A stretch of 64,000 nucleotides of DNA from Prevotella herbatica (GTDB lineage: Bacteria; Bacteroidota; Bacteroidia; Bacteroidales; Bacteroidaceae), in the NCBI RefSeq assembly GCF_017347605.1, contig NZ_AP024484.1, positions 2,990,501 through 3,054,500 on the forward strand. Direction: 5' to 3'. Position numbers and translations under genes: made by a program. Below are positions 18,766-28,960 of this stretch, one piece after another. How positions within the stretch are numbered: the first letter of the stretch is position 1; every line of letters starts with the position of its first letter. Below the pieces are notes generated by a model. The model ran no database searches. It was not told where the DNA came from and saw nothing but the letters and a program-made list of their open reading frames with translations.

Positions 18766-20016
18766 ATGGATACAAAACATATTAAAATTAGTGATTTTAA
18801 CTACGAGTTGCCTGATTGCAGAATTGCGAAATTCCCATTAGAGGAACGCGATCATAGCAAACTTCTGATATACAATCATGGCAGTCTGAGTGATGATGTT
18901 TTTTATAATCTACCACAATATCTTCCAAAGAATGCCTTAATGGTATTCAATAATACAAAGGTCATACAAGCGCGTATGCATTTTAGAAAAGAGACGGGTG
19001 CTCTGATTGAGGTGTTTCTTATGGAACCGGCTGAACCTGTAGATTACGAATTGATGTTTCAGACTACAGGACATTGCTCATGGCTTTGTATGATTGGTAA
19101 TCTAAAAAAATGGAAGGATGGTTCGCTGAAACGTGACTTTGAAATTAAAGGTCAAAAACTAACTTTGGCAGCCACACTAAACAGAGATGAAAGTGAGCAT
19201 AGTGCTACTGGAACAAACTATTGGGTGGATTTTGATTGGGACAATGATAATATAAACTTTGCTGATATTTTGGAAACAGTTGGCGAGTTGCCTATTCCTC
19301 CATACCTTAATAGGGAAACACAGGAAAGCGACAAAACTACTTATCAGACTGTTTATAGCAAGATAAAGGGTAGTGTAGCTGCTCCAACAGCTGGACTTCA
19401 TTTTACTGATAGAGTGCTTAGTGCACTTGATGAACATGGCATAGACCGTGAAGAGGTGACTTTACACGTTGGTGCTGGAACTTTTAAACCAGTTAAGAGT
19501 AAGGAGATTGATGGACATGAGATGCATACTGAATATATAGTTGTTCATCGCCATAGTCTTGTGAAATTGGTTAATCATGAATGTAATGCTATCGCTGTTG
19601 GTACAACGAGTGTTAGAACTTTGGAGAGTCTGTATTACATAGGTGTGAAGTTGGCTACTAATTCTGATGCTACAGAGGAAGAACTGCATGTAAATCAGTG
19701 GGAACCTTATGATAATGGCAGAGACGGAAAGATTGCAGAGGGTATTTCTCCTGTTCAGGCTATACAGAATATCATTGACTGGTTAGACAGATGTGGAGTA
19801 GAGGCATTGCATAGCAGTACGCAGATTATCATCGCTCCAGGATATGAATATAAAATCGTGAAGATGCTTGTTACTAATTTTCATCAGCCACAGAGCACAT
19901 TGTTGCTTTTGGTGAGTGCTTTTGTTAAAGGTGACTGGAAGAGCATTTATGATTATGCTTTGGGACACGATTTCCGTTTCCTTAGTTATGGTGACAGTTC
20001 TTTATTAATTCCATAA
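18766..20016 (+). CDS. queA: QueA-type S-adenosylmethionine:tRNA ribosyltransferase-isomerase
   Basis: A 416-aa protein with QueA signatures: MVFNNTKVIQARM near residue 64, AAPTAGLHFTDRVL near 208, HVGAGTFKPVKS near 237, and ATNFHQPQSTL-type sequence towards the end. QueA transfers and isomerises the ribosyl moiety of SAM to make epoxyqueuosine in tRNA wobble positions. It is about 60 residues longer than the 350-aa bacterial norm, with extra sequence around residues 105-160. Bacteroidales can carry a longer QueA paralogue, so this may be that form. The ATG at 18766 is preferred over the upstream TTG. Confidence 0.85.
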   Translation: MDTKHIKISDFNYELPDCRIAKFPLEERDHSKLLIYNHGSLSDDVFYNLPQYLPKNALMVFNNTKVIQARMHFRKETGALIEVFLMEPAEPVDYELMFQTTGHCSWLCMIGNLKKWKDGSLKRDFEIKGQKLTLAATLNRDESEHSATGTNYWVDFDWDNDNINFADILETVGELPIPPYLNRETQESDKTTYQTVYSKIKGSVAAPTAGLHFTDRVLSALDEHGIDREEVTLHVGAGTFKPVKSKEIDGHEMHTEYIVVHRHSLVKLVNHECNAIAVGTTSVRTLESLYYIGVKLATNSDATEEELHVNQWEPYDNGRDGKIAEGISPVQAIQNIIDWLDRCGVEALHSSTQIIIAPGYEYKIVKMLVTNFHQPQSTLLLLVSAFVKGDWKSIYDYALGHDFRFLSYGDSSLLIP

Positions 20017-20028
20017 ATATATTTGAAT

Positions 20029-21231
20029 ATGAAAATTGGAGATAAAGTAAGATTTCTTAGTGAGACAGGTGGCGGAAAGGTTGCAGGTTTCCAAGGAAAT
20101 AATATAGTGCTCGTTGAAGATGAGGACGGTTTTCAAATACCGTTCCCTATAAACGAGGTTGTTCTTATTGGGGAGGATAACTATGCAACATCAAAACTTG
20201 TGAGTTCAAAAATGGCGGCTGAATCCAAACAAAATGGAATCGAACCTGATGGACGCAGTATAAAGACATTATTGAAAGACGGTCAGGATGATGTTGATGT
20301 TTCTCTTAATGAAGAAGATAAATATGACACTGTTGACGACGAAAAGGAAGTTACTTTTCGTGCGCCAGTAGAGGAACGCAAAGGCGGTAATATGCTTAGT
20401 GCATATATAGCATTTGTTCCAATGGATATAAATAATGTTACTTCGACTCGTTTTGAAACATATTTCGTTAACGACAGTAACTATTATATTCAGTTCTGTT
20501 ACATGATAGCTGAAGGTAATAGTTGGAACCTTAAATATAAAGGAGAGGTAGAACCAAATACCAAACTGTATATTGAAGAGTTCGGTCGTGATGCTCTTAA
20601 TGATATGAACCACATTGCGGTACAGTTTATATCATATAAATTAGAAAAGGGCTTTATATTAAAGCCTAGTGTGGATGCACAGTTCCGAATTGATCCAGTG
20701 AAGTTTTATAAGCTTCATACTTTTCAAGATACACAGTTTTTTGAATCTCCTGCTTTACTTTACAGTCTCATTGTTGATGATGTACCAGCAAGACCTCTTG
20801 TAATAGATCCTAAAGCTTTGAAAAAGGAAATGTTTGCAAGTGCTGATAATGAAAAGAAAGAATCACAAGAGCATGTAGGAAGTTATATCCGCAGATATGA
20901 AGACGGAAAAAATGGAAATGCCTTTAAGATAAAACATCGTGGAGATGATGATATCGTTGTTATAGACCTTCATGCTGATGAGTTATTGGATACAACTGCA
21001 GGTATGAATACTGCTGATATTCTGAATTATCAGATGAAGAAATTTCGTGATATCTTAGCTGAATATGCAAACAAAAAAGGACAGAAAATAGTATTCATTC
21101 ATGGAAAGGGTGAAGGTGTGCTGAGAAGTTCTATAATTAATGAATTACATTATAGATATAAAAAATATGCTTATCAGGATGCTTCTTTCCAAGAATATGG
21201 ATACGGTGCCACTCAAGTTACTATACGATAA
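20029..21231 (+). CDS. DUF2027 and Smr-domain protein
   Basis: A 400-aa protein typical of Bacteroidetes. Residues 1-50 form a small beta domain (MKIGDKVRFLSETGGGKVAGF), then comes the DUF2027 middle region with an acidic linker near residues 85-115. The C-terminal Smr domain (about 310-400) has IDLHADEL and the HGKGEGVLR motif. Smr domains are found in MutS2 and act as nucleases on DNA or RNA. The cellular role of this fusion is not established. It starts 12 nt after queA. Confidence 0.85.
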   Translation: MKIGDKVRFLSETGGGKVAGFQGNNIVLVEDEDGFQIPFPINEVVLIGEDNYATSKLVSSKMAAESKQNGIEPDGRSIKTLLKDGQDDVDVSLNEEDKYDTVDDEKEVTFRAPVEERKGGNMLSAYIAFVPMDINNVTSTRFETYFVNDSNYYIQFCYMIAEGNSWNLKYKGEVEPNTKLYIEEFGRDALNDMNHIAVQFISYKLEKGFILKPSVDAQFRIDPVKFYKLHTFQDTQFFESPALLYSLIVDDVPARPLVIDPKALKKEMFASADNEKKESQEHVGSYIRRYEDGKNGNAFKIKHRGDDDIVVIDLHADELLDTTAGMNTADILNYQMKKFRDILAEYANKKGQKIVFIHGKGEGVLRSSIINELHYRYKKYAYQDASFQEYGYGATQVTIR

Positions 21232-21262
21232 GACATTAAGTAGAATATAATTTGTAGTAATA

Positions 21263-23191
21263 ATGAATTACGGATTTATAAAAGTCGCAAGTGCCATACC
21301 GTCAGTGAAAGTCGGTGACGTAAAATACAACACTGCCCAGATTGAGAATCTTATTGCTCAAGCTGAAGGACAGGGCGTTGAAGTTATAGTTTTTCCGGAG
21401 CTTTCCGTTACAGGATATTCTTGTCAGGATTTATTTCGTCAGGATATCCTTTTAGAGTCTGCTGAGACAGCGGTTATGATATTGCTGGATTTTACAAGAA
21501 AACTTAATATCATAACTATTGTCGGCGTTCCGGTTATAGCTGGTGACTTGTTGTTGAATTGTGCAGTAGTGATTCAGCAAGGAGAAATCTTGGGTATTGT
21601 TCCAAAAACATATCTTCCAAACTATAACGAGTTTTATGAGCGACGTTGGTTTGCGTCTTCTGCTGATTTGTGCCATGAAGAAATTCGTTTTGCTGGACAC
21701 AAGATGATTATGCCTGCTAAATCTCCAGTCTTTACTACTTCTCAGGGAGTAAGGTTTGGCGTTGAGATTTGTGAGGATGTCTGGGCCCCGACACCACCAA
21801 GCAATAATCTTACTTTGGCTGGTGCTGATATAATTTTTAATATGTCGGCTTCTGATGAACTTATCGGAAAGCATGACTATCTCAAGACTCTTTTGTCTCA
21901 ACAGAGTGCACGCACAATGTGTGGATATGTTTATAGCAGTTGTGGATTTGGTGAGAGTACTCAGGATGTTGTATATGGAGGTAATGCTATTATACATGAA
22001 AATGGCAAGTTACTTGCTGAGGGCGAGAGATTCTCTTTGTCAGCCCAGATTGTAACTGCGCAGATTGATGTCGAGAGATTGCGTGCAGAACGAAGAAACA
22101 ATACAACTTTCGTTACAGCGCAACATAATGCTATTATAGGTGATCATGATGTTGATTGCCATGGAATTGACGTGAAATCTGATTTTAAATTGGAACGTGA
22201 AGTTGACCCACATCCGTTTATTCCTCATACAGATGACATGAAAAAGTCGTGCGAGGAGATTTTCAATATTCAGGTTATGGGGTTGGCTAAGCGTATCGTG
22301 CATACCAATTGTAAATCTGTAGTCATTGGTATCAGTGGTGGACTTGATTCTACGTTGGCTTTACTTGTATGCGTTAGGACATTTGACAAACTGCAACTGG
22401 AAAGACGTGGTATTGTAGGTGTCACTATGCCTGGTTTCGGAACTACCGATCGTACTTATAATAATGCCTTAAGTTTGATGAAACGACTTGGCATTACAAT
22501 TCGTGAAGTTAGTATCGCAAAAAGTGTTACACAACATTTTGAGGATATCGGTCAAGATATAAGTGTTCACGATGTTACTTACGAAAATGGTCAGGCACGT
22601 GAGCGCACTCAGATACTTATGGATTTAAGCAATAAGCTGAATGGAATGGTTATCGGAACAGGTGACCTTTCTGAGTTGGCTCTTGGTTGGGCAACATACA
22701 ATGGAGATCACATGAGTATGTATGGTGTCAACTCAAGTATACCAAAGACTTTGATTAAATATCTTGTTAGATATGTTGCTGAAACGATGGAAGGTGGAAC
22801 TTCTGCTATTTTGAATGATATTATTGATACTCCTATAAGTCCAGAACTTATTCCAGCAGATGAAAATGGAAATATCAAACAGAAGACAGAAGACCTTGTA
22901 GGACCTTACGAGTTGCATGATTTCTTTTTGTATTATTTCTTACGCTTTGGTTTCCGACCACGTAAGATTTTTATGTTAGCACAAAAGGCTTTCTACAACA
23001 CTTATAACGATGAAGTTATAAAGAAGTGGCTTACTACCTTTTGTCGGAGATTTTTTGCGCAACAGTTCAAGCGCAGCTGTCTACCTGATGGACCTAAAGT
23101 GGGTAGCGTAAGTCTCAGTCCTCGTGGTGATTGGCGAATGCCAAGTGATGCAGCAAGCACACTTTGGATAAAGGAATGCGAAGAATTATAA
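21263..23191 (+). CDS. nadE: Glutamine-dependent NAD+ synthetase
   Basis: A 642-aa two-domain enzyme. The N-terminal nitrilase-type glutaminase (residues 1-280) shows the Glu-Lys-Cys triad in VFPELSVTGYSCQD, VPKTYLPNY and GVEICEDVW (Cys near 170). The C-terminal synthetase begins at the ATP-pyrophosphatase loop SGGLDST (about residue 357). It amidates nicotinic acid adenine dinucleotide using ammonia channelled from glutamine, the last step of NAD synthesis. It ends the co-directional run from moxR and is followed by a strong shared terminator. Confidence 0.95.
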   Translation: MNYGFIKVASAIPSVKVGDVKYNTAQIENLIAQAEGQGVEVIVFPELSVTGYSCQDLFRQDILLESAETAVMILLDFTRKLNIITIVGVPVIAGDLLLNCAVVIQQGEILGIVPKTYLPNYNEFYERRWFASSADLCHEEIRFAGHKMIMPAKSPVFTTSQGVRFGVEICEDVWAPTPPSNNLTLAGADIIFNMSASDELIGKHDYLKTLLSQQSARTMCGYVYSSCGFGESTQDVVYGGNAIIHENGKLLAEGERFSLSAQIVTAQIDVERLRAERRNNTTFVTAQHNAIIGDHDVDCHGIDVKSDFKLEREVDPHPFIPHTDDMKKSCEEIFNIQVMGLAKRIVHTNCKSVVIGISGGLDSTLALLVCVRTFDKLQLERRGIVGVTMPGFGTTDRTYNNALSLMKRLGITIREVSIAKSVTQHFEDIGQDISVHDVTYENGQARERTQILMDLSNKLNGMVIGTGDLSELALGWATYNGDHMSMYGVNSSIPKTLIKYLVRYVAETMEGGTSAILNDIIDTPISPELIPADENGNIKQKTEDLVGPYELHDFFLYYFLRFGFRPRKIFMLAQKAFYNTYNDEVIKKWLTTFCRRFFAQQFKRSCLPDGPKVGSVSLSPRGDWRMPSDAASTLWIKECEEL

Positions 23192-23195
23192 TATA

Positions 23196-23232
23196 AATAA
23201 TAAAGGCATCCGATTCGGATGCCTTTATTATT
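23196..23232. terminator. Bidirectional terminator between nadE and the porin gene
   Basis: An 18-bp perfect inverted repeat (23196-23213 with 23215-23232) with A-rich and T-rich outer ends, which serves both convergent transcripts. Confidence 0.93.
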
Positions 23233-23267
23233 TCATATAGTCTGCTACTTAATATAGCAATTTTATC

Positions 23268-24377
23268 TTAGAATCTGAAATCAACTTGTGCGTCTAATAT
23301 GTTGTAATCAGATTGAGCACGATTGTTAACTCGTGCATATTCCAAATCTATTTGGAAATTCTTATTAATCATATAGTTTACACCAGCTTCGTATTGTGTG
23401 TTAGAAGTAGCCCATGTTGCACTTGGACGATACATATCGTAACGAACTTTTGCATATAATTTTTTGCTTACAACTGGAGCTATAACCATTCCGTAGAAAC
23501 CATCAGCTTTGTCACCAATAGTAGTGTTTAAATCGCATTTAGAATTGTCTTCATTGCTGTTTATTGTAGTCTTGAATGCTTTACCTGTTGAGTGAACGTA
23601 TTCAGAACGGAATGTCCAATCGTTGGCAATATATTCACCGCTTATTGCATATCTATATTTTGGTAATGAGCGAACACCTGTTTGTGTTTCACCATTTTCA
23701 TCTTTCCATGTACCTTTTCTTGCACTAGAACCTTCCCAGCCAAATGCTCCAAGTCTCATCCCCTTTACAGGCATTATCCAGAAGCCACCAATGATATCTT
23801 TGCGTTGGTCTACATCTTTAGTATTGGTACCTTGTCCGTTGAATACACCGATTTGGTAATGAAGAAGATTTCTACCTTCACCATTTCTTAGGAAATCACC
23901 TTGGATTTGCAAACCGATATCACGGCCGTTACTTGCCTGTTCGCCATTGCGGTCATTGAATCCTGCTAGTTTTGAAACAGCTTGACTATAACTCATAAAA
24001 CCTTCGTCAATAGGGTGAAGAGGGTTTTCAAATGTAAACGGACGTTTGAATTGTCCAATTTTAACTTTGAAGAAATCGTATTTCTGCCATTCTGTAAACA
24101 AGTCAACAACACGAGGACTATTTCCAAGTGTAGATGTGTTGCCATTAAATTGAATCTGGGCTTTCCAATAAAAGTCATTCTGGATTCTTCCGTCAAGAAC
24201 AAGACGCAACATTCTAATATTGAAACTGTTGCTTTCTTCGTCCTTTTGCCCTTTATAAGTATACTGGGCCATACCATAACCTGACAGTTTGATATTGTTG
24301 AACAATGGTTTAGACTCTTGGGCATTGCTGGATATTGCAGCTAATGCCATCGTTGTAATTAATAAAAGTTTTTTCAT
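23268..24377 (-). CDS. OprP-like outer-membrane porin
   Basis: A 369-aa protein with a signal peptide ending SSNAQ (residue 19) and a beta-barrel of alternating amphipathic strands ending in aromatic Phe (VDFRF), the normal outer-membrane C-terminus. Sequence features such as WKAQIQFNGNTS, VKIGQFKRPFTFENP and GRDIGLQIQGDF match the phosphate-selective porin O/P family. Bacteroidetes use these as general or anion porins; substrate not predicted. It lies 32 nt downstream of rlmD on the same strand and may be co-transcribed. Confidence 0.87.
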   Translation of the reverse strand: MKKLLLITTMALAAISSNAQESKPLFNNIKLSGYGMAQYTYKGQKDEESNSFNIRMLRLVLDGRIQNDFYWKAQIQFNGNTSTLGNSPRVVDLFTEWQKYDFFKVKIGQFKRPFTFENPLHPIDEGFMSYSQAVSKLAGFNDRNGEQASNGRDIGLQIQGDFLRNGEGRNLLHYQIGVFNGQGTNTKDVDQRKDIIGGFWIMPVKGMRLGAFGWEGSSARKGTWKDENGETQTGVRSLPKYRYAISGEYIANDWTFRSEYVHSTGKAFKTTINSNEDNSKCDLNTTIGDKADGFYGMVIAPVVSKKLYAKVRYDMYRPSATWATSNTQYEAGVNYMINKNFQIDLEYARVNNRAQSDYNILDAQVDFRF

Positions 24378-24409
24378 ATTATATTTATACTCTCTTAATA
24401 AATGTTTTT

Positions 24410-25849
24410 CTACTTTTTTTCCAATAGCACAACATTTTCAACATGTGGAGTGTGTGGAAACATGTCCACGGGTTGTACCTTGGCTACTTTATATTCAGCA
24501 TCCATCAAAGCTAAATCACGCGCCTGTGTTGCTGGGTTACAACTTACATAAACGATTCTCTTTGGTGCTGCGTTTAGTATCACGTCTACCACGTCTTGGT
24601 GCATTCCTGCACGTGGTGGGTCAGTGATAATAATGTCTGGATGTCCGTGTTCAGCAATGAAATCATCTGTAAGAATGTCTTTCATGTCACCGGCATAGAA
24701 TAACGTATTGGTGATATTGTTGACTTCACTGTTTACTTTTGCGTCTTCTATTGCTTCTGGTACATATTCTATACCTATAACCTTTTTTGCTTTGTGAGCA
24801 ACAAAGTTTGCAATCGTTCCTGTTCCTGTATATAGGTCATATACAAGTTCGTTACCAGATAGGTTGGCAAAGTCTCTTGCCACGGAATATAGGTGGTAAG
24901 CTTGGTCTGTATTTGTTTGGTAGAAACTCTTTGGACCTACTTTAAATTTAAGGTCTTCCATCGTTTCATATATAAAGTCTGTTCCCTTGAATGTGGTAAG
25001 TTCTAAATCTCCGAATGTGTCGTTTCCCTTTTGGTTGTCTACATAGATTAGACTGGTTATTTCTGGGAATTTGTCGGCTACATGTTCAAGTAATGCTTTA
25101 GCTCTGTCTTCGTCACCTTCAACATCATAATGGAACTGAATCAGAACCATGAATTCACCGGTATTTGAATTTCTCATCATGATGTCGCGTAGCAATCCGT
25201 GCTGTGCTCTAATGTCATAGAAAGTCATACCCGTTTCTTTTGCGTATCTTTGTATTTCATTACGAATAGAGTTATGGAAATCGTCCATAAGCCAGCATTT
25301 CTTAATAGGGTATATTTTGTCGAAAGCTCCTGTAATGTGAAAGCCGATAGCACTTTCATTCAGATTACCTTCTTTTCCTTCTTCACGAGGTGGCATCGCA
25401 TTTATTTCCTCTTGCGTATACCAACGCTTATTAGCGCAACCGAATTCAAGTTTATTGCGATATTCACTTGTCTTAACACTTCCAAGAATTGGATTTATTT
25501 CTGGTAGTTCTATTTTACCAATGCGAGTAAGTTGATCAAAAACCTGTTGCTGTTTTGCCTTTAATTGTTCTTCATAAGGTAGGTTCTGCCATTTGCAACC
25601 ACCACAAATTCCGAAGTGAGAACACATTGGGGTAGTGCGTACCTTACTATATTGAATGAATTTAATAACACGTCCTTCCATGAAGCTGTGTTTCTTTCTT
25701 GTTATCTGTATGTCAACAATGTCACCAGGAACACAGAAAGGTACAAATACTACTTTATCCTCATGATGAAAGAGGCATTTGCCTTCAGCTGCAATAGCTT
25801 CAATCTCGACATTCTCCAATATAGGGTATGGCTTATGTTTTCTTGTCAT
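24410..25849 (-). CDS. rlmD: 23S rRNA (uracil-C5)-methyltransferase, RlmD/RumA family
   Basis: A 479-aa SAM-dependent m5U methyltransferase. An N-terminal TRAM domain is followed by an Fe-S cysteine set CSHFGICGGCKWQ (about residues 80-92). The SAM site is LVYDLYTGTGTIANFVA, the catalytic motif ITDPPRAG, and the nucleophile motif YVSCNPATQARDL. It methylates 23S rRNA uridines (U1939 in E. coli RlmD). The start at 25849 (MTRKHKPYP) is preferred to an upstream ATG because a -7 box (minus TAATTTTG at 25871-25878) overlaps the longer version's leader. Confidence 0.88.
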   Translation of the reverse strand: MTRKHKPYPILENVEIEAIAAEGKCLFHHEDKVVFVPFCVPGDIVDIQITRKKHSFMEGRVIKFIQYSKVRTTPMCSHFGICGGCKWQNLPYEEQLKAKQQQVFDQLTRIGKIELPEINPILGSVKTSEYRNKLEFGCANKRWYTQEEINAMPPREEGKEGNLNESAIGFHITGAFDKIYPIKKCWLMDDFHNSIRNEIQRYAKETGMTFYDIRAQHGLLRDIMMRNSNTGEFMVLIQFHYDVEGDEDRAKALLEHVADKFPEITSLIYVDNQKGNDTFGDLELTTFKGTDFIYETMEDLKFKVGPKSFYQTNTDQAYHLYSVARDFANLSGNELVYDLYTGTGTIANFVAHKAKKVIGIEYVPEAIEDAKVNSEVNNITNTLFYAGDMKDILTDDFIAEHGHPDIIITDPPRAGMHQDVVDVILNAAPKRIVYVSCNPATQARDLALMDAEYKVAKVQPVDMFPHTPHVENVVLLEKK

Positions 25850-25870
25850 ATATATATTATTATTTCCGTG

Positions 25871-25878
25871 CAAAATTA
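25871..25878 (-). promoter_or_regulatory. -7 box of rlmD
   Basis: On the minus strand, TAATTTTG sits 22 nt before the rlmD ATG. The -33 box is unclear. Confidence 0.5.
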
Positions 25879-25982
25879 CTAAAATAATCCCAAATTCCTT
25901 TATTCACTGTGTAATTAAATTATTCTGTGTCCGCTAACATCCTAAAATGTAAGGTCTAGTTTGCAAAAAAGCATATAAAAGT

Positions 25983-26013
25983 TTTGGCTATTAATATATT
26001 TACATTATATTTG
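25983..26013 (+). promoter_or_regulatory. Consensus promoter of ppdK
   Basis: TTTG at 25983-25986, a 19-nt spacer and TATATTTG at 26006-26013 form a full Bacteroidetes housekeeping promoter, giving a 5' leader of roughly 50 nt. Confidence 0.85.
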
Positions 26014-26067
26014 CATTATGAATTTGAAATTTTAACGTATAAAAACATTTAGAATACCTAATCAACT

Positions 26068-28788
26068 ATGAGTGAAAAAAGAATTTATACCTTTGGAAAT
26101 GGTATGGCGGAAGGTAAGGCAGATATGAAAAATCTGCTTGGCGGAAAAGGAGCTAATTTAGCCGAAATGAATCTTATTGGAGTACCAGTTCCTCCTGGCT
26201 TTACAATAACTACCGATGTTTGTAATGAATACTTTGAAAAAGGCAAACAACTGGTCGTCGATCTTCTTAAAGACGATGTAATAAAATCAGTAAAACATAT
26301 TGAAACTTTGATGAATTCAAAGTTTGGTGATATAGAAAATCCCCTTTTGATGAGTGTACGCTCTGGTGCACGCGCAAGTATGCCAGGTATGATGGATACT
26401 ATTCTTAATCTTGGATTGAACGATGAAGTCGTTGAAGGCTTAGCTCGTAAAACAGGCAATGAATGTTTTGCTTACGATAGCTATCGTCGTTTTGTTCAGA
26501 TGTATGGTGATGTTGTTATGGGTATGAAGCCTGTAAATAAGGAGGATATTGATCCTTTTGAAGCTATTATCATTAAGGTAAAGAAACAGCGTGGAATATC
26601 TCTAGACAATGAAATGAATGTTGACGAGTTGAAACAGCTCGTTGCTGAATTCAAGGCTGCGATCAAGGAACAGACAGGATTTGATTTCCCTGTAAATCCA
26701 ATGGATCAACTTTGGGGTGCCATCTGTGCTGTATTTGATTCTTGGATGAATGAGCGTGCTATTCTTTATCGTAAGATGGAAGGTATTCCTGCAGAGTGGG
26801 GCACAGCTGTTAGTGTGATGGCTATGGTATTCGGTAACATGGGTAAAACTAGTGCTACTGGTGTTTGCTTTAGCCGTGATGCTGCTACTGGTGAAAACCT
26901 TTTCAATGGTGAATATCTAGTAAATGCTCAGGGAGAGGATGTTGTTGCTGGTATTCGTACACCTCAGCAGATTACGAAGGAAGGTTCTTTGCGTTGGGCT
27001 AAGCAACAGTCTGTTGATGAAAAAATTCGTGCATCTAAATATCCTTCAATGGAAGAGGCAATGCCTGAGATTTTCGCACAATTGAATGATATTCAAGATA
27101 AGTTAGAGAAGCATTATCATGATATGCAGGATATGGAATTCACTGTTCAGGAAGGACATCTTTGGTTCCTACAGACTCGTAATGGTAAGCGTACTGGTAC
27201 AGCTATGGTAAAGATTGCTATGGATTTGCTTCATGAGGGAGATATTGACGAGAAAACAGCTCTTGAGCGTTGTGAACCAAATAAACTTGATGAACTTCTT
27301 CATCCTGTTTTCGATAAAGAGGCTTTAGTTTCTGCAAAGGTTCTTACTCGTGGTCTTCCTGCAAGTCCAGGTGCAGCTTGTGGACAAGTTGTCTTCTTTG
27401 CTGATGATGCTGCAAAGTGGCACGATGAGGGTCATCAAGTTATCATGGTTCGTATAGAGACCAGTCCTGAAGATCTAGCTGGAATGAATGCTGCCGAAGG
27501 TATTCTTACTGCTCGTGGTGGTATGACTAGTCATGCTGCTGTTGTTGCGCGTGGCATGGGTAAATGCTGTGTAAGTGGTGCAGGAGCTATCAATATAAAC
27601 TATAAAAATAGAACTGTAGAGATTGACGGAGTTCTTGTTCGCGAAGGTGATTACATATCACTGAATGGATCTACCGGTGAGGTCTATCTTGGTGAGGTTA
27701 AGACTAAGCCAGCTGAGGTTACTGGTGATTTCGCCAAACTGATGGATCTCTGTAAAAAATATACCAAATTAGTTGTTCGCACTAATGCTGATACTCCACA
27801 TGATGCTGAGGTTGCTCGCAATTTCGGAGCTGTTGGTATTGGTCTTTGCCGTACAGAACACATGTTCTTCGAGAACGAAAAGATAAAGGCAATGCGCGAG
27901 ATGATCCTTGCTGATACGAAAGAAGGTCGTGAGATTGCTTTGGAAAAACTTCTGCCTTATCAGAAGCAGGATTTCTATGGCATTTTTAAAGCGATGGACG
28001 GTTGTCCTGTTAATATTAGATTGCTTGACCCTCCTTTGCATGAGTTCGTTCCTCATGATATTGAAGGTCAAAAAATCATGGCTAAGGAAATGGGCATTTC
28101 TGTAGATCAAATTCAGCATCGTGTAAATTTGTTGAGCGAACATAATCCAATGTTGGGACATCGTGGTTGTAGACTTGGTAATACTTATCCGGAAATTACT
28201 GCTATGCAGACTCGTGCTATTATTGGGGCTGCTATTGAATTAAAGAAAGAAGGTTATAATCCTCAACCAGAAATAATGGTTCCTTTAGTTGGTATAGTTA
28301 ATGAGTTTGATGCTCAGGAGGAAGTTATCCGCTCTACAGCTAAAGAGATATTTGAAAAAGAAGGTGTTGAAATACCGTTTAAGGTTGGTACGATGATTGA
28401 AATTCCACGTGCAGCCCTCACAGCTGATTATATTGCTCAAAGAGCAGAATATTTCAGTTTTGGAACTAATGACCTTACTCAAATGACATTTGGTTATAGT
28501 CGTGATGACATTTCAAGTTTCTTGCCTGTATATATTGATAAGAAGATTCTTAAGGTTGATCCTTTCCAAGTTCTGGATCAGGCAGGTGTCGGTCAGCTTG
28601 TTGAGATGGCAGTAAAGAAAGGTCGTGCAACTCGTCCAGATTTGAAGTGTGGAATATGTGGTGAGCATGGTGGTGAACCAAGTTCAGTTAAGTTCTGCCA
28701 CAAGGTAGGCTTGAACTACGTAAGTTGTTCACCTTTCAGAGTTCCTATTGCAAGACTTGCTGCGGCTCAAGCTGCGATTGAAGAATAA
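26068..28788 (+). CDS. ppdK: Pyruvate, phosphate dikinase
   Basis: A 906-aa enzyme of full length. It has the N-terminal ATP-grasp domain (LLGGKGANLAEM near residue 24), a central phosphohistidine domain (GGMTSHAAVVARGMGK, His near 489), and the C-terminal PEP/pyruvate barrel (ICGEHGGEPSS near 875). It interconverts pyruvate, ATP and Pi with PEP, AMP and PPi, and acts in PPi-linked glycolysis or gluconeogenesis in Bacteroidales. It is monocistronic, with a strong promoter and a terminator. Confidence 0.97.
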   Translation: MSEKRIYTFGNGMAEGKADMKNLLGGKGANLAEMNLIGVPVPPGFTITTDVCNEYFEKGKQLVVDLLKDDVIKSVKHIETLMNSKFGDIENPLLMSVRSGARASMPGMMDTILNLGLNDEVVEGLARKTGNECFAYDSYRRFVQMYGDVVMGMKPVNKEDIDPFEAIIIKVKKQRGISLDNEMNVDELKQLVAEFKAAIKEQTGFDFPVNPMDQLWGAICAVFDSWMNERAILYRKMEGIPAEWGTAVSVMAMVFGNMGKTSATGVCFSRDAATGENLFNGEYLVNAQGEDVVAGIRTPQQITKEGSLRWAKQQSVDEKIRASKYPSMEEAMPEIFAQLNDIQDKLEKHYHDMQDMEFTVQEGHLWFLQTRNGKRTGTAMVKIAMDLLHEGDIDEKTALERCEPNKLDELLHPVFDKEALVSAKVLTRGLPASPGAACGQVVFFADDAAKWHDEGHQVIMVRIETSPEDLAGMNAAEGILTARGGMTSHAAVVARGMGKCCVSGAGAININYKNRTVEIDGVLVREGDYISLNGSTGEVYLGEVKTKPAEVTGDFAKLMDLCKKYTKLVVRTNADTPHDAEVARNFGAVGIGLCRTEHMFFENEKIKAMREMILADTKEGREIALEKLLPYQKQDFYGIFKAMDGCPVNIRLLDPPLHEFVPHDIEGQKIMAKEMGISVDQIQHRVNLLSEHNPMLGHRGCRLGNTYPEITAMQTRAIIGAAIELKKEGYNPQPEIMVPLVGIVNEFDAQEEVIRSTAKEIFEKEGVEIPFKVGTMIEIPRAALTADYIAQRAEYFSFGTNDLTQMTFGYSRDDISSFLPVYIDKKILKVDPFQVLDQAGVGQLVEMAVKKGRATRPDLKCGICGEHGGEPSSVKFCHKVGLNYVSCSPFRVPIARLAAAQAAIEE

Positions 28789-28806
28789 AGCTAAGATTTA
28801 AATATC

Positions 28807-28857
28807 AATTATTTAGGCGGTTCTCCCTGATATAGTAGGGGGGGCCGCCTAATAATT
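28807..28857 (+). terminator. Hairpin after ppdK
   Basis: AATTATTTAGGCGG (28807-28820) pairs with CCGCCTAATAATT (28845-28857) with one bulged T. There is no long T-run, so the termination strength is moderate. Confidence 0.65.
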
Positions 28858-28960
28858 TAAAGTGCGCTTTTGCTTATATAATTGGTAGAACAAAAGTATA
28901 TGTTTATAATGATCATGATATTAAAAAACTATTAATCTTAATTACTAGAAAAAGTTTTTT

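Noticed and set aside
24289..24627. 112-aa plus-strand frame across the porin/rlmD junction
   Set aside because: It is antisense to two conserved genes and has no homology or promoter.
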